NCBI RefSeq assembly: GCF_965279055.1
Contig: NZ_OZ257125.1
Coordinates: forward strand, 3,782,001 to 3,846,000
DNA length: 64,000 nt
Reading direction: 5' to 3'
DNA from: Hydrocarboniphaga sp965279055
GTDB lineage: Bacteria; Pseudomonadota; Gammaproteobacteria; Nevskiales; Nevskiaceae
The translations under genes and the position numbers were made by a program. This document shows positions 8,580 through 19,645 of the stretch, one piece after another. Below the pieces are notes generated by a model. It searched no databases and had not been told where the DNA came from. It saw only the letters and a program-made list of their open reading frames with translations. Within the stretch, counting starts at the first letter, position 1; each line of letters opens with the position of its first letter.

Positions 8580-9095
8580 ATGAGCACGCAAGACAGCCAG
8601 ATCGCCGAGCTGACGCGCCGCCTGCGCCGGCTCGAAATCATTCACGAAATCGAGCAGCTCAAGTATCGCTACCTGCGCGCCTGCGACGCCAAGGACGTGG
8701 CCGCGTTCCGCGACTGCTTCGTCCGCGAAGGCGCCGATCTGGACTACGGCATGATGGGCCAGTTCAGCGACCGCGAGCCGCTGGTGCAGATCTTCGACGC
8801 GGTGGCGCGCTCACGCGCCGGCGATGGCAGCTGGCTGGTGCACGACATCCATCACGGCCATCATCCGAGCGTCGAGGTGATCGACGATCACACCGCGACC
8901 GCACGCTGGACGCTGGGCTTCGTCACGCTGCACATCACGCCCGGCATCTACACCCAGGCGTCGATGGAATACGAAGACCGTTACGTGATCGAAGACGGCC
9001 GCTGGAAAATCCAGAAATCGCATGCGCGGCCGCTGACCAGCGTGACGGTGCCGGTGCCGGCCGGCGTGATGCTCGGCGCCGGACCGAAGCCTTAG
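8580..9095 (+). CDS. NTF2-like / SnoaL-family protein
   Basis: The protein has 171 residues from ATG 8580. It has the layout of the SnoaL-like domain: an N-terminal helix (EIEQLKYRYLRACDAKDVA), the FRDCFVREG segment, a DIHHGHHPSVEVIDDHTATA strand region and a C-terminal IEDGRWKIQKSH. Relatives include dehydratases, isomerases and ring-cleaving accessory proteins, as well as many of unknown role, so no reaction can be assigned. The His-rich segment HDIHHGHHP sits where the catalytic histidine of the dehydratase-like members lies. It converges on glk, separated by a strong stem-loop. Confidence 0.75.
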   Translation: MSTQDSQIAELTRRLRRLEIIHEIEQLKYRYLRACDAKDVAAFRDCFVREGADLDYGMMGQFSDREPLVQIFDAVARSRAGDGSWLVHDIHHGHHPSVEVIDDHTATARWTLGFVTLHITPGIYTQASMEYEDRYVIEDGRWKIQKSHARPLTSVTVPVPAGVMLGAGPKP

Positions 9096-9105
9096 AACCA
9101 AGGCC

Positions 9106-9144
9106 CGTTCCTCCCGAGTAGCCTCGCGCTACTCGGGAGGAACG
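9106..9144. repeat. Palindromic repeat, family B, between convergent genes
   Basis: A near-perfect inverted repeat (CGTTCCTCCCGAGTAG ... CTACTCGGGAGGAACG) sits with a short loop in the gap between the convergent SnoaL-like gene and glk. The same arms recur at 23890, 28579, 31395 and 46339. Its position makes a bidirectional termination role plausible, though no T-run follows. Confidence 0.75.
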
Positions 9145-9157
9145 CAGAGCCGCTGTG

Positions 9158-10132
9158 TCAGGCCAAGGCCTGAACCGCCGTGCCCAGCAAACCCGCCTGC
9201 GGATGCGTGATCACCTGCGTCGGGATCTTCTGCAGGATCGCGCTATGCCGGCCCTTGTCCTCGAAGCGTTTGCGGAAGCCGCCCGCACTGATCCAAGGCA
9301 GCAGTTTCTGGGTGACGCCGCCGGGTAGGAACACGCCGTCCCAGGCGCCGAAGGCCAGCGCCACATCGCCGGCGAAAGCACCCAGCAGTTCGGCGAACAC
9401 GGTCAAGGTTTTTGCGCAGACGCCGTCGGCGTCGGCCGCTGCGGCTTCGCTGATCTGCTCCGGCGTCAGAGTCTGTTCGGGCAGGCCGGCGACGGCGCGC
9501 ACCGCATCGTGCAGATTCACCAGGCCGGTGCCGGAGACCAGGCGCTCGGCGGAGACGCGGCCGAAGCGCGGCAACAGCGCTTTCAGCAGTTCGATCTCGT
9601 AGTCGTTGCCCGGCGCAAAACCCAGATGCCCGCCTTCGGACTGGATGACGACGCCACGACCGTTTTCGACGATGACGCCGCCGACACCGAGCCCGGTGCC
9701 CGGCCCGACCACCGCATAGCAGCGACGCTCACCGACCGCGGCGCGAGACGCGACATTGCCGATCGGCTGCAGATCGCCGGCCGCCAGCACCGGCAGCACG
9801 CACGCCATCGCGGTGAAGTCGTTGATCACCTGCAGCTGCAGGCCGAGATCGGCGGCGAGCCGGGTGATCGAAAACGACCAGGGATTGTTGGTGATCTTGA
9901 TCGCATCGCCGGTGACCGCGGAGGCGACCGCGAACACCGCGCGCTGCGGCTGCGCGCCGGTCTGCTTCAGGTAGGCGGCGGCAGCGTCTTTGAGGCTCGC
10001 GAAGTCCGCGGTCGCGGCCTGCTGGACGTTGTGCAGTTCGGGGCGCTCGGCGACGCCGCGCTGCGCGAGCGCGAAGCGGGCATTGGTGCCGCCGATGTCG
10101 GCGACGAGGACGGCTGGGGTCTGGGCTTGCAT
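9158..10132 (-). CDS. glk: Glucokinase
   Basis: ATP-dependent phosphorylation of glucose to glucose-6-phosphate in the cytoplasm. The 324 residues match the proteobacterial Glk family rather than ROK kinases. The first phosphate motif is LVADIGGTNARF (residues 9-20), the catalytic aspartate is in VINDFTAMA (Asp105), GPGTGLGVGG follows, and the sugar-binding glutamate is in SEGGHLGFAP. The C-terminal GVFLPGGVTQKLLP is also typical. Length is normal and no key residue is missing. The 5' end is separated from the response-regulator gene by a REP pair. Confidence 0.93.
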   Translation of the reverse strand: MQAQTPAVLVADIGGTNARFALAQRGVAERPELHNVQQAATADFASLKDAAAAYLKQTGAQPQRAVFAVASAVTGDAIKITNNPWSFSITRLAADLGLQLQVINDFTAMACVLPVLAAGDLQPIGNVASRAAVGERRCYAVVGPGTGLGVGGVIVENGRGVVIQSEGGHLGFAPGNDYEIELLKALLPRFGRVSAERLVSGTGLVNLHDAVRAVAGLPEQTLTPEQISEAAAADADGVCAKTLTVFAELLGAFAGDVALAFGAWDGVFLPGGVTQKLLPWISAGGFRKRFEDKGRHSAILQKIPTQVITHPQAGLLGTAVQALA

Positions 10133-10188
10133 GGTCGCGGCAAGCTAGTGCCGAGCCGCTGTGCTGTCAATGAAGCGGATCGGCCTCG

Positions 10189-10251
10189 GTCGCGGACAGG
10201 GTCCGCTCCTACAGGCACCTCATCCTTGTAGGAGCGGACCCTGTCCGCGAC
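10189..10251. repeat. REP palindrome pair, GTAG family (copy 1)
   Basis: Two 24-base arms, GTCGCGGACAGGGTCCGC... and its complement GTAGGAGCGGACC..., are arranged as an inverted pair. Here the GTAG heads face inward, the reverse of the other copies. The pair abuts the stop codon of the response-regulator gene (10252). Five other copies lie at 14615, 17436, 35272, 41569 and 60109. The GTAG head is characteristic of REPs mobilised by RAYT transposases, a family-level fact; no RAYT gene is in the window. Confidence 0.85.
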
Positions 10252-11184
10252 CTACTGCGCCAGCACCCTGACCGCCCTCGCCGCCGCCGACGCGCGATTC
10301 TCCACGCCGAGCTTTTCGAAAATCTGCTCCAGGTGCTTGTTCACGGTGCGCGGGCTGATGCCGAGAATTTCGCTGATATCGCGGTTGGATTTGCCGCGAC
10401 TGATCCATAGCAGCACATCGGCCTCGCGCGCGGTCAGGTGCAGCGCCTGTTGCAACAATTGCATCTGCTCCTGCTGCAGCAGCTCCGGGTCGCCGACTTC
10501 GCGCAGGCGGTATAGAAATTCATCGGCGCCGGTGGAACTGACGTAACTGAACTCCAGCCGTCGCGTGCCGATCTGCACCACCGGCTGCACGGCGCTGGCG
10601 TTGTCGCCGCGCAGCTGGCCCAGCCGCTCGGCGATCTCGGCCGGAAAGCGCAGGCCATCGGTCGACGTCGGCAGCAGATCCACCAGCAGGCGCTCGGCGC
10701 GAGGCGTACACCACAGCAGCTTGCCGACGCGATCCACCGACAGCAGAAAGCGGCCGGTCGCATCCAGCGCCGTGCGCGATGCCTGCGCCAGGCGCGCATT
10801 CGCCAGGTGCACGCGGATGCGCGCCAGCAGTTCGCTGACGACGATCGGCTTGGCGACGTAGTCGACGCCACCGGCCTGCAGGCCGCGCACCACGTGTTCG
10901 GTCTCGGTCAGGCCGGTCATGAAAATCACCGGCACGTGCGACAGCAGCTTCTCCTGCTTCAGACGCCGGCAGGTCTCGAAGCCGTCGAGGCCCGGCATGA
11001 CCGCGTCCATCAGAATCAGATCGGGCGTGATTTCGTCGACCAGCGCCAGGCAGCTGTCGCCGCCGGTGGCGACCAGCACGGTGATGCCTTCGCTCTCCAG
11101 CGTGTCGGTCAGAAAGCTCAGGCTCTCCGGCGTGTCGTCAACCACCAGCACGATGTCGCGGCGGTCTGCGGCCTGCTCATTCAT
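10252..11184 (-). CDS. LuxR-family response regulator (REC - middle domain - HTH)
   Basis: The 310-residue regulator has an N-terminal receiver domain (about 10-130) with acid pair Asp16-Asp17, phospho-acceptor Asp60 in LILMDAVMPG and the conserved lysine in YVAKPI. A middle region (about 140-235; FLLSVDRVGKLLWC) is PAS-like. The C-terminal LuxR helix-turn-helix (about 245-305; LTAREADVLLWISRGKSNRD, then TVNKHLEQIFEKLGV) binds DNA. The start overlaps the stop of the permease-linked histidine kinase by eight bases, so the pair is translationally coupled and is surely a cognate two-component system. Lying downstream of ureJ, it most likely controls the urease/urea genes, but no binding site is known. 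Confidence 0.9.
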   Translation of the reverse strand: MNEQAADRRDIVLVVDDTPESLSFLTDTLESEGITVLVATGGDSCLALVDEITPDLILMDAVMPGLDGFETCRRLKQEKLLSHVPVIFMTGLTETEHVVRGLQAGGVDYVAKPIVVSELLARIRVHLANARLAQASRTALDATGRFLLSVDRVGKLLWCTPRAERLLVDLLPTSTDGLRFPAEIAERLGQLRGDNASAVQPVVQIGTRRLEFSYVSSTGADEFLYRLREVGDPELLQQEQMQLLQQALHLTAREADVLLWISRGKSNRDISEILGISPRTVNKHLEQIFEKLGVENRASAAARAVRVLAQ

Positions 11185-14100
11185 GCGGCGTTTCTTCCCC
11201 GTTTTGCGTCGACCGACGCGAGCCGTCGAGCAGCGCCAGATAGGTTTTCAGATCGAAACTCGCGACCAGCTCCTGCAAGCGCGCAACGAACGCCGCGTTT
11301 GCAGGGTGCTCGGCCTCGATCTCGCGCAGCTTGGCCTGGATACCGCGCACATGGCCGATGCGGCCGAGCTGCTGCAGCGCGTCGAGATGGCGCAGGCAGG
11401 CCAGCGGCACGACGAAGTCGGAGCCGGCCGCAGCCGGCGCCGGCGCAATCTCCGGCGCATACCGCCATTGCAGATCGAGCAGCACGCCGACGCGCTCCAG
11501 AAAGAACTCGATGTCGATCGGCTTGCTCAAGAAGAAGTCGTGCGCGACACCGGCGTCGCCACCCGGCAGCAGATCGTGCGCATTGGCCGAGATCATCATG
11601 ATGCGCAGGCCGGGCAGCGGCATCGCGCGCAGACGCTGCGCCACCTGCCAGCCGCTCTGGCCGGGCATCGCCACGTCCAGCGTGATCAGATCGGGTTGCA
11701 CTTCGGCCGCGAGCTGCAAGGCGCGCTCGCCTTCGTCGGCGACGAACAGCTCGAAGCCCAGCGGCTGGAGCAGCTGGCGCGTCAGATCGACATGCGCGGG
11801 ATCGTCGTCGACCAGCAGCACGCGCCGGCGGCGGCCTTCGTAACCGATGATGCGGCGCCGCACCAGCGCGGTCGAGGTATCGCCACTGCTGGCTTCGGAC
11901 AGCAGCATGCGCACCACGAAACTGCTGCCCTCGCCCGGCGCGCTGCGAACCGAAATCTCGCCGCCCATGATCTGCACCAGTACCTTGGTAATCGTCAGGC
12001 CCAGGCCGGCGCCCGGCGCGGCGCGCGCGCCCGGCATGCTGCCGCGCTCGAAGGGCTTGAAGATGTCGTCCATGTCCTGCGGACGGATGCCGATGCCGCT
12101 GTCGCTGATCTCGAACTCGGCGACATGCGTGCGATAGCGCAGGCTCAGGCCGGCGTGGCCGCGGTCGGTGAACTTGATCGCGTTCGACAACAGGTTGATC
12201 AGGATCTGCCGCAGCCGTTTCTGGTCGGTGTAGACGAAGGCCGGCAGATACGACGGCCGCTCGTGGCGGAACTCGATGCCTTTGGCGGTCGCCTGTACGC
12301 GGAACATGTCGACGATCTGGTCGAGAAAGTCGCTGAAACGCACGCGATCGCGGCTGAGCTTGAGCATGCCGCTTTCGATCTTGGAAATATCCAGCAGGCC
12401 GTCGACCAGGTTCGACAGATGCTCGGCGCTGCGGCGGATCACGCGCACCGCGTTCTGCGGCGGATTGCCCGGCTCGCGTTCCAGCAGCTGCGCGTAACCG
12501 AAGATCGAATTCAGCGGCGAGCGGATCTCGTGACTGATACCGACGACGTAACGGCTCTTGGCCTCGTTGGCGGCCTCTGCGACTTCCTTGGCTTTCTGCA
12601 GCGCCGCGTCGGTGCGTTCGTGCGCCTCGATCTCCTCCATCAGCATCGACGTCTGCCGCGTCGATTCGATGATCGCCGCATTGCGCGACTCGTGCGCCAG
12701 CACCATCAGCCAGGCGGCGACGCCGAGCAGGATCAGCAGGCTCAGGAACACGATCCACAGCGTCGCGCCGATGACGCCGCGCGCGGCCGGCACCATCGAG
12801 CCGTACTGCAGGTAGATGAAGCTCAGCAGCACCGCGATCGCCAGCGTGAACAGGAATAAAATGCCGAGGAACTGGCCGATCGCCTGCGCGCGCACCGAGC
12901 GTGCCAGCGCGCGCGGAATCAGCTTATTCAGGACCGCAGCGATCTGCTGGCCGAAGCGGCTGTCTTCCTTGCACACGTCGTGGCAGCGCGCTTCCAGCGT
13001 GCAGCACAGCGAGCAGATCGCGCCGTTGTAGGCCGGGCACAGCGCCATGTCGGCACGCTCGAACACGTTCTCGCAAATCGTGCAGCGGATCTCCCTGGCA
13101 TCCGCCGGCAGGCCGACCGGCTGACGCGCCAGATAGTATTTCCCTCGGGTCGCGAACGCGATCACCGGCGCCAGCGCGAAGGCGACGCCAAAACCAATGA
13201 ACGGTGCCAGCGCCTGCGGCAGCGCGCCGAATGCGCCGAAGAACGCGGCCGTCGATACGATGATCGACGCGAGCATGCTGCCGACGCCGACCGGGTTGAT
13301 GTCGTACAGATGCGCGCGCTTGAACTCGATGAACGACGGCGACAGCTTCAAGGGTTTGTTGATGACCAGATCGGCGGTCAGCGCGCCGATCCAGCCGACC
13401 GCGAAATTCGCGTACAGCACCAGGATGCTTTCGATCACGCTGAAGATGCCGATTTCCATCAGCAGCAGCGCCAGCACCACGTTGAACACCAGCCAGACCA
13501 CGCGGCCCGGATGCGCGTGCGTCAGCCGCGAGAAAAAGTTCGACCACGCGATCGAGCCGGCATAGGCATTGGTGACGTTGATCTTGATCTGGCAGGTGAC
13601 GATGAACACGCCGGTGAGCGCGAGTGCGACGCCCGGCGAGCCGAGCATGTCGCGGAACACCGCGAAAAACATCTGCGTCGGCTGCGTCGCCTCGGCCGCG
13701 CTGACGCCGTGCTGCATCACGTAGTAAGCGAGCAGGCCGCCGGCGGCGAGCTTCAGACCGCCCATGAACACCCAGCCCGGTCCGGTGCTGATCAGCGCCG
13801 CCCACCAGCCCCAGCGATTGCTGCGCTCGCGCTCCGGCAGGAAGCGCAGATAGTCGGCCTGCTCGCCGATCTGCGGCAGCAGCGACAGCAAGGTCGATGC
13901 GGCGACCGCGAACAGCAACAGGTCGATCGAGCCGTCCTTGCTGCCGTGCACGCCGGAAAAATGCGTGAAGCTCTGCACCGCGTCGGGCTTGGCGACCGCC
14001 AGGTAAATCAGCGGCGCGATCTGCAGGATCAGCCACACCGGCTGAGTCCAGATCTGCATGCGGCTGATCAGGCTGATGCCGTAGATCGCGATCGGGATCA

Positions 14101-14602
14101 CGATCAGCGCGCTGATCAAGTGCGCGATCCACAGCGGCATGCCGGTGACCATGTGCAGCGCCTGCGACATGATGCTGGCCTCGATCGAGAACAGCAGGAA
14201 CGTGAACGAGGCATAGATCAGCGAGGTGATCGTCGAGCCCATGTAGCCGAAGCCGGCACCACGCGTCAGCAGATCGATGTCCAGGCCATAGCGCGCCGAA
14301 TACGTCGAGATCGGCAGGCCGATGACGAACATCAGCCCGCAGACCAGCGCGATGGCCAGCATCGCGTTGCTGAAGCCGAACTGCAAAGTCAGGCTGCCGC
14401 CGATCGCCTCGCAGGCGAGAAACGAAATCGCACCCAGTGCGGTATTGGCGATACGGAACGACGAGCGCTTGCGCGCGCTCGCCGCGGTGTAACGCAGCGC
14501 GTAGTCCTCGAGCGTCTGGCTGGCCGCCCACTTGTTGTACTGCCGGCGCTCGCGAACGATGCGCTGATGGCGGTGCAGCGATGCGTCAGCGGCGGGTTTC
14601 AT
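11177..14602 (-). CDS. Hybrid histidine kinase with NCS1 permease sensor domain
   Basis: The 1141-residue protein joins a transporter to a kinase. Residues of about 40-490 form some 12 hydrophobic segments of the NCS1 (cytosine/purine/allantoin) permease type, including FRIANTALGAISFLACEAIGG, RGAGFGYMGS and VTCQIKINVTNAYAGSIAWS. A cysteine cluster follows (residues 507-544: CTIC, CPAY, CSLCC, C, C), suggesting a zinc ribbon. Two further membrane helices (about 575-635) lead to a HisKA domain with His691 (GISHEIRSPLNSI), a HATPase (N-box NLLSNAIKF; ISDSGIGI; GAGLGL) and a receiver (927-1045, Asp976). The last 90 residues are helical and unassigned. Transporter-kinase fusions are known for SLC5 (CbrA); an NCS1 version beside urease is unusual. 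The likely signal is a ureide or nucleobase-like nitrogen compound (inference). Confidence 0.9.
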   Translation of the reverse strand: MKPAADASLHRHQRIVRERRQYNKWAASQTLEDYALRYTAASARKRSSFRIANTALGAISFLACEAIGGSLTLQFGFSNAMLAIALVCGLMFVIGLPISTYSARYGLDIDLLTRGAGFGYMGSTITSLIYASFTFLLFSIEASIMSQALHMVTGMPLWIAHLISALIVIPIAIYGISLISRMQIWTQPVWLILQIAPLIYLAVAKPDAVQSFTHFSGVHGSKDGSIDLLLFAVAASTLLSLLPQIGEQADYLRFLPERERSNRWGWWAALISTGPGWVFMGGLKLAAGGLLAYYVMQHGVSAAEATQPTQMFFAVFRDMLGSPGVALALTGVFIVTCQIKINVTNAYAGSIAWSNFFSRLTHAHPGRVVWLVFNVVLALLLMEIGIFSVIESILVLYANFAVGWIGALTADLVINKPLKLSPSFIEFKRAHLYDINPVGVGSMLASIIVSTAAFFGAFGALPQALAPFIGFGVAFALAPVIAFATRGKYYLARQPVGLPADAREIRCTICENVFERADMALCPAYNGAICSLCCTLEARCHDVCKEDSRFGQQIAAVLNKLIPRALARSVRAQAIGQFLGILFLFTLAIAVLLSFIYLQYGSMVPAARGVIGATLWIVFLSLLILLGVAAWLMVLAHESRNAAIIESTRQTSMLMEEIEAHERTDAALQKAKEVAEAANEAKSRYVVGISHEIRSPLNSIFGYAQLLEREPGNPPQNAVRVIRRSAEHLSNLVDGLLDISKIESGMLKLSRDRVRFSDFLDQIVDMFRVQATAKGIEFRHERPSYLPAFVYTDQKRLRQILINLLSNAIKFTDRGHAGLSLRYRTHVAEFEISDSGIGIRPQDMDDIFKPFERGSMPGARAAPGAGLGLTITKVLVQIMGGEISVRSAPGEGSSFVVRMLLSEASSGDTSTALVRRRIIGYEGRRRRVLLVDDDPAHVDLTRQLLQPLGFELFVADEGERALQLAAEVQPDLITLDVAMPGQSGWQVAQRLRAMPLPGLRIMMISANAHDLLPGGDAGVAHDFFLSKPIDIEFFLERVGVLLDLQWRYAPEIAPAPAAAGSDFVVPLACLRHLDALQQLGRIGHVRGIQAKLREIEAEHPANAAFVARLQELVASFDLKTYLALLDGSRRSTQNGEETPHE

Positions 14603-14614
14603 CGGCTCGCCGTT

Positions 14615-14688
14615 GTAGGAGCGGACCCTGTCCGCGACTCGTGACGGACGCGCAGGCTGCCACAGTCGCGGACAGGGTCCGCTCCTAC
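14615..14688. repeat. REP palindrome pair, GTAG family (copy 2)
   Basis: GTAGGAGCGGACCCTGTC... and its inverse are separated by about 26 bases. The pair fills most of the gap between ureJ and the permease-kinase gene, so it may attenuate urease-operon readthrough into the two-component system. Confidence 0.85.
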
Positions 14689-14720
14689 AGGCCTTTGATC
14701 ATTGGCGCGGCAGGAAGCCA

Positions 14721-15301
14721 TCAAGCGAATGCGCAGACCAGGCCGGCGACGACGGTGATGAAGCCGCCGATGCGTGCCACTAGCGGCGACGTTGCAAGCG
14801 ACACCGAACCGAGCGCGACGCCAATCGCATGCAGCGCCGCCGTCGACATCAGAAAGCCCAGCGCGAACAGCCCCGGATGCGCCAAGGTCGGCAGGCCCAG
14901 GCCGTGCGCGGCCCCGTGAAACAGCGCGAATACGCCGACCAACAGCATCGCCGGCGCCAGTGGCACGCGCAGCGCCGCCATCGCGAGCAGGCCGAGCAGC
15001 AGCAGCGATACCGCGATGCCGGCTTCGATCTGCGGCGGCGCCAGGCCGTAGGCGGCGAGGCCCGCGCCGATCGCCATCACCGCCATGAAACTTAGCGGCA
15101 CCAGCGCACGCGCCTTGCCGCCGAGCTGCGCCGCCCAGACGCCGACGATCAGCATGGCCAGCAGATGATCGAGTCCGAGCATCGGATGCGCCAGGCCGGC
15201 AACGAAGCCGGCACCGGGCAGATCGTGCCCCGGATGCGCTAAAGCCGGGGCGGCGACCGACAGCAGCAGAGGAATCGACAGCAGCTTGGTCATCGCACGC
15301 A

Positions 15302-15302
<1 letters not shown>
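14721..15302 (-). CDS. ureJ: HupE/UreJ nickel permease
   Basis: The 193-residue membrane protein is predicted to bring nickel to urease. A signal peptide (LLSIPLLLSVAAPALA) is followed directly by HPGHD, the metal-binding motif that defines HupE/UreJ, then about six membrane helices containing HPMLGLDHLLAMLIVG and FALFHGAAHGLG. Both histidine motifs are intact. The start overlaps the ureG stop by one base (TGATG); a second ATG lies three codons in. This is the last urease gene; a REP pair separates it from the kinase. Confidence 0.9.
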
Positions 15303-15975
<673 letters not shown>

Positions 15976-15979
<4 letters not shown>

Positions 15980-16659
15980 GAGCGGAACAGCCTCGTGTAT
16001 TGGGTTTCGTGGTGCATCGAGCAGAACTCCAGCGCAGGCGACGCTGTGCCCAGATCGTCGATATCGGTTGTCATGGCGGCCGCTGTCGCGCGGCTGACCA
16101 CGTCGGCGAGTGTCGCCAGCGCAATCTGGCCATCGGTCTGGCCCAGCGGCACCAGGCGCACGCCGGCCGACACCAGGTTGGCGGCGACCGAATGCAGGAA
16201 CGCGGCGAGTGAGGTCACCAGCGGCAGGCCGTGGGCGGCGCAGGCCAGCGCCATCGTCACGCAGTGCGTGACGGCAATGTTTTCGTGACGCGCGGCGAAC
16301 GCGTCCAGCAGCGGATGCGGCCAGGCGCGGCGCGTCACCAGCAGGAATGCGGCGCCCTGCTGACGCGCTTCCAGCGCGGTCTCGGCGCTGGCGCGGAACG
16401 CGGTCGCCAGTTCGCTGATGTGGTCGAGCCGCGCCTCGTCGTGCCCATTGCGATGCGCCTGCGCGAACAGCACCGCGTCGACCCAGGCGCCGCCGCGCTC
16501 GAGCACGGCGCCTATGTAATCAACCAGGCTCTGCACGTCGTCCACGCTGCCCTCTTCCACCGCCCATTCCAGGCCGTGGCTGTAGCTGAACGCGCCGATC
16601 GGATAACTCGGCGAGGTCCACACCAGCAGACGGTACAGATCGCCCTGCTCAGCGTTCAT
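15976..16659 (-). CDS. ureF: Urease accessory protein UreF
   Basis: Activator of UreG in the urease maturation complex. Begun at ATG 16659 (227 aa), because family members begin close to LYRLLVWTSPSYPIGAFSYS; an upstream in-frame ATG at 16716 would extend into the ureE tail region. Typical features are SPSYPIGAFSYSHGLEWAVE, HCVTMALACAAHGLPL and a C-terminal SMHHETQYTRLFRS, which is the usual conserved end that binds UreG/UreD. It overlaps the end of ureE by 11 bases and the start of ureG by four, indicating translational coupling. Confidence 0.94.
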
Positions 16660-17140
16660 GGCTGCCGCCGCCGAGAAACACGAAGCCATGCTGTTCGTGC
16701 GCATGCGCATTGGCATAGGCGCCGGACTCCGGCGTGAACGGCGCGCGGATCTGCCGCACTTGCGCGCCGAGGCCGAGCAGCATGTCGGTGATCACGTGGT
16801 CCTCGCGGATCAGGATGCGCTCGCCATCGAGTTGCGCCGGCAGGTGGCGGTTGCCGATATGCCAGGCGAGGCGAATCAGCTCCCTGCTACTGTCGGCCTT
16901 GATTTCGGTCAGCGCTTCTTCGGCCGCTTCTACCCTGATGATGCGGCCGTCTTCCAGTTTCAGGCCATCACCGTCATTGAGCACGGTGGCGCGGGCAAGA
17001 TCGAGCAGGAATTCGGTGCCGCCGAGAGCGACGTAGCGGAAGCGGCGACGGTGGCGCTCGTTGTAGTCGAGGCTGATGCGATCGATGGCGATTTCGGGCG
17101 GCCAGGTGTTGGCCGCCAGGACTTCATGGGCGGCTTGCAT
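16649..17140 (-). CDS. ureE: Urease accessory metallochaperone UreE
   Basis: Nickel carrier for urease. The 163 residues show the N-terminal peptide-binding domain and the C-terminal metal-binding domain (ADSSRELIRLAWHIGNRHLP, then REDHVITDMLLGLGAQVRQI). The tail is moderately His-containing (YANAHAHEQHGF), short of the long poly-His of some relatives. It is the first gene after a 636-base repeat island that splits the urease operon, so its expression may rely on readthrough or on a promoter in that island. Confidence 0.93.
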   Translation of the reverse strand: MQAAHEVLAANTWPPEIAIDRISLDYNERHRRRFRYVALGGTEFLLDLARATVLNDGDGLKLEDGRIIRVEAAEEALTEIKADSSRELIRLAWHIGNRHLPAQLDGERILIREDHVITDMLLGLGAQVRQIRAPFTPESGAYANAHAHEQHGFVFLGGGSHER

Positions 17141-17186
17141 GAAGCCTTCCTGTTGGCGCTACTCGCTCGTGAGCGATAGTCGCTGT

Positions 17187-17764
17187 GTGGTTTTGGCCTT
17201 GCCGGCCGGGCCTTACTTTCTTTGCTTGTGCAAAGAAAGTAAGCAAAGAAAGCACACCCTGGAAAAGCGCCGGCTGCGCCGGTTCCCGATTGTGGGGACG
17301 TGCTCGGGGTCGGGCCAACGCGACGTCCTGTCGCGTAGTCCCTCGTTTGGCCATCCATGGCCAAACGACCCACTGCGCGCGACCCCACAATCGGCGACTT
17401 TCAAGGGAACGCGGTACAGCGAAGTATCGGCGCCTGTAGGAGCGGACCCTGTCCGCGACTGTGCCGTTGGAGTGTGAGTCGCGGACAGGGTCCGCTCCTA
17501 CAGGATGAGCGCTTCGCTTTTGACTTTCCGGGTCCCCTTGAGAAGCGCCGTGGAAAAAGTCGCGCGCAGTGGGTCGACTGGCCATGGATGGCCAGTCGAG
17601 GACGAAATGAGACAGGATGTCGAATTCGTCCGACCCCGAGCACGGCTTTTTCCGCGGGCACCGGCGTAGCCGGCGCTTCTCCAGGGTGTGCTTTCTTTTG
17701 GTGACGCCTCGATGCACAAGCAAAGAAAAGTCACCCCCGGCCGGGCAGGCCAAAGCCACAACGG
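17187..17764. repeat. Composite 0.58-kb imperfect inverted-repeat island splitting ureC and ureE
   Basis: The gap between ureE (ends 17140 at its start codon) and ureC (stop at 17777) holds no gene. Its outer arms are inverted copies: left GTGGTTTTGGCCTTGCCGG and the right-hand GCAGGCCAAAGCCAC, each next to an AT-rich hairpin (TTACTTTCTTTGC...GCAAAGAAAGTAA at 17213-17242; CAAAGAAAAGTCACC on the right). Inner matching segments include GAAAAGCGCCGGCTGCGCCG / CGGCGTAGCCGGCGCTTCTC and TTTGGCCATCCATGGCCAAA / CTGGCCATGGATGGCCAG. A GTAG REP pair sits in the centre. Function unknown; it looks like nested repeat insertion. Confidence 0.7.
17436..17501. repeat. REP palindrome pair, GTAG family (copy 3)
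   Basis: Two inverted GTAGGAGCGGACCCTGTC-type arms lie at the centre of the ureC-ureE repeat island, with about 18 bases between arms. Confidence 0.85.
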
Positions 17765-17776
17765 GCATGTGCACGC

Positions 17777-19489
<1,713 letters not shown>

Positions 19490-19513
19490 GGGCGGAATTC
19501 CGATCGATGATGT

Positions 19514-19622
19514 CCCCTCTCCCGCAAGCGGGAGAGGGTGGCGCGCAGCGCCGGGAGAGGGCGCTTTTGCTCGACGTTCGCAGGCCCTCTCCCCTGCCCC
19601 TCTCCCGCAGGCGGGAGAGGGG
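19514..19622. repeat. Family C repeat between ureB and ureC
   Basis: Two stems, CCCCTCTCCCGCAAGCGGG... and GCCCCTCTCCCGCAGGCGGG..., are separated by a spacer of about 50 bases. The same two-stem architecture recurs at 25828, 32322, 34068, 42623, 44962 and 47773. It fills the 156-base gap between ureB and ureC. Confidence 0.8.
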
Positions 19623-19645
19623 TTCCAAAGCCAAAAGCATCGCCA

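Noticed and set aside
11177..14602. The permease-kinase as a fusion caused by a sequencing error
   Set aside because: The frame is continuous for 1141 codons with a structured linker, the membrane segments and kinase boxes are coherent, and the response regulator is coupled downstream.
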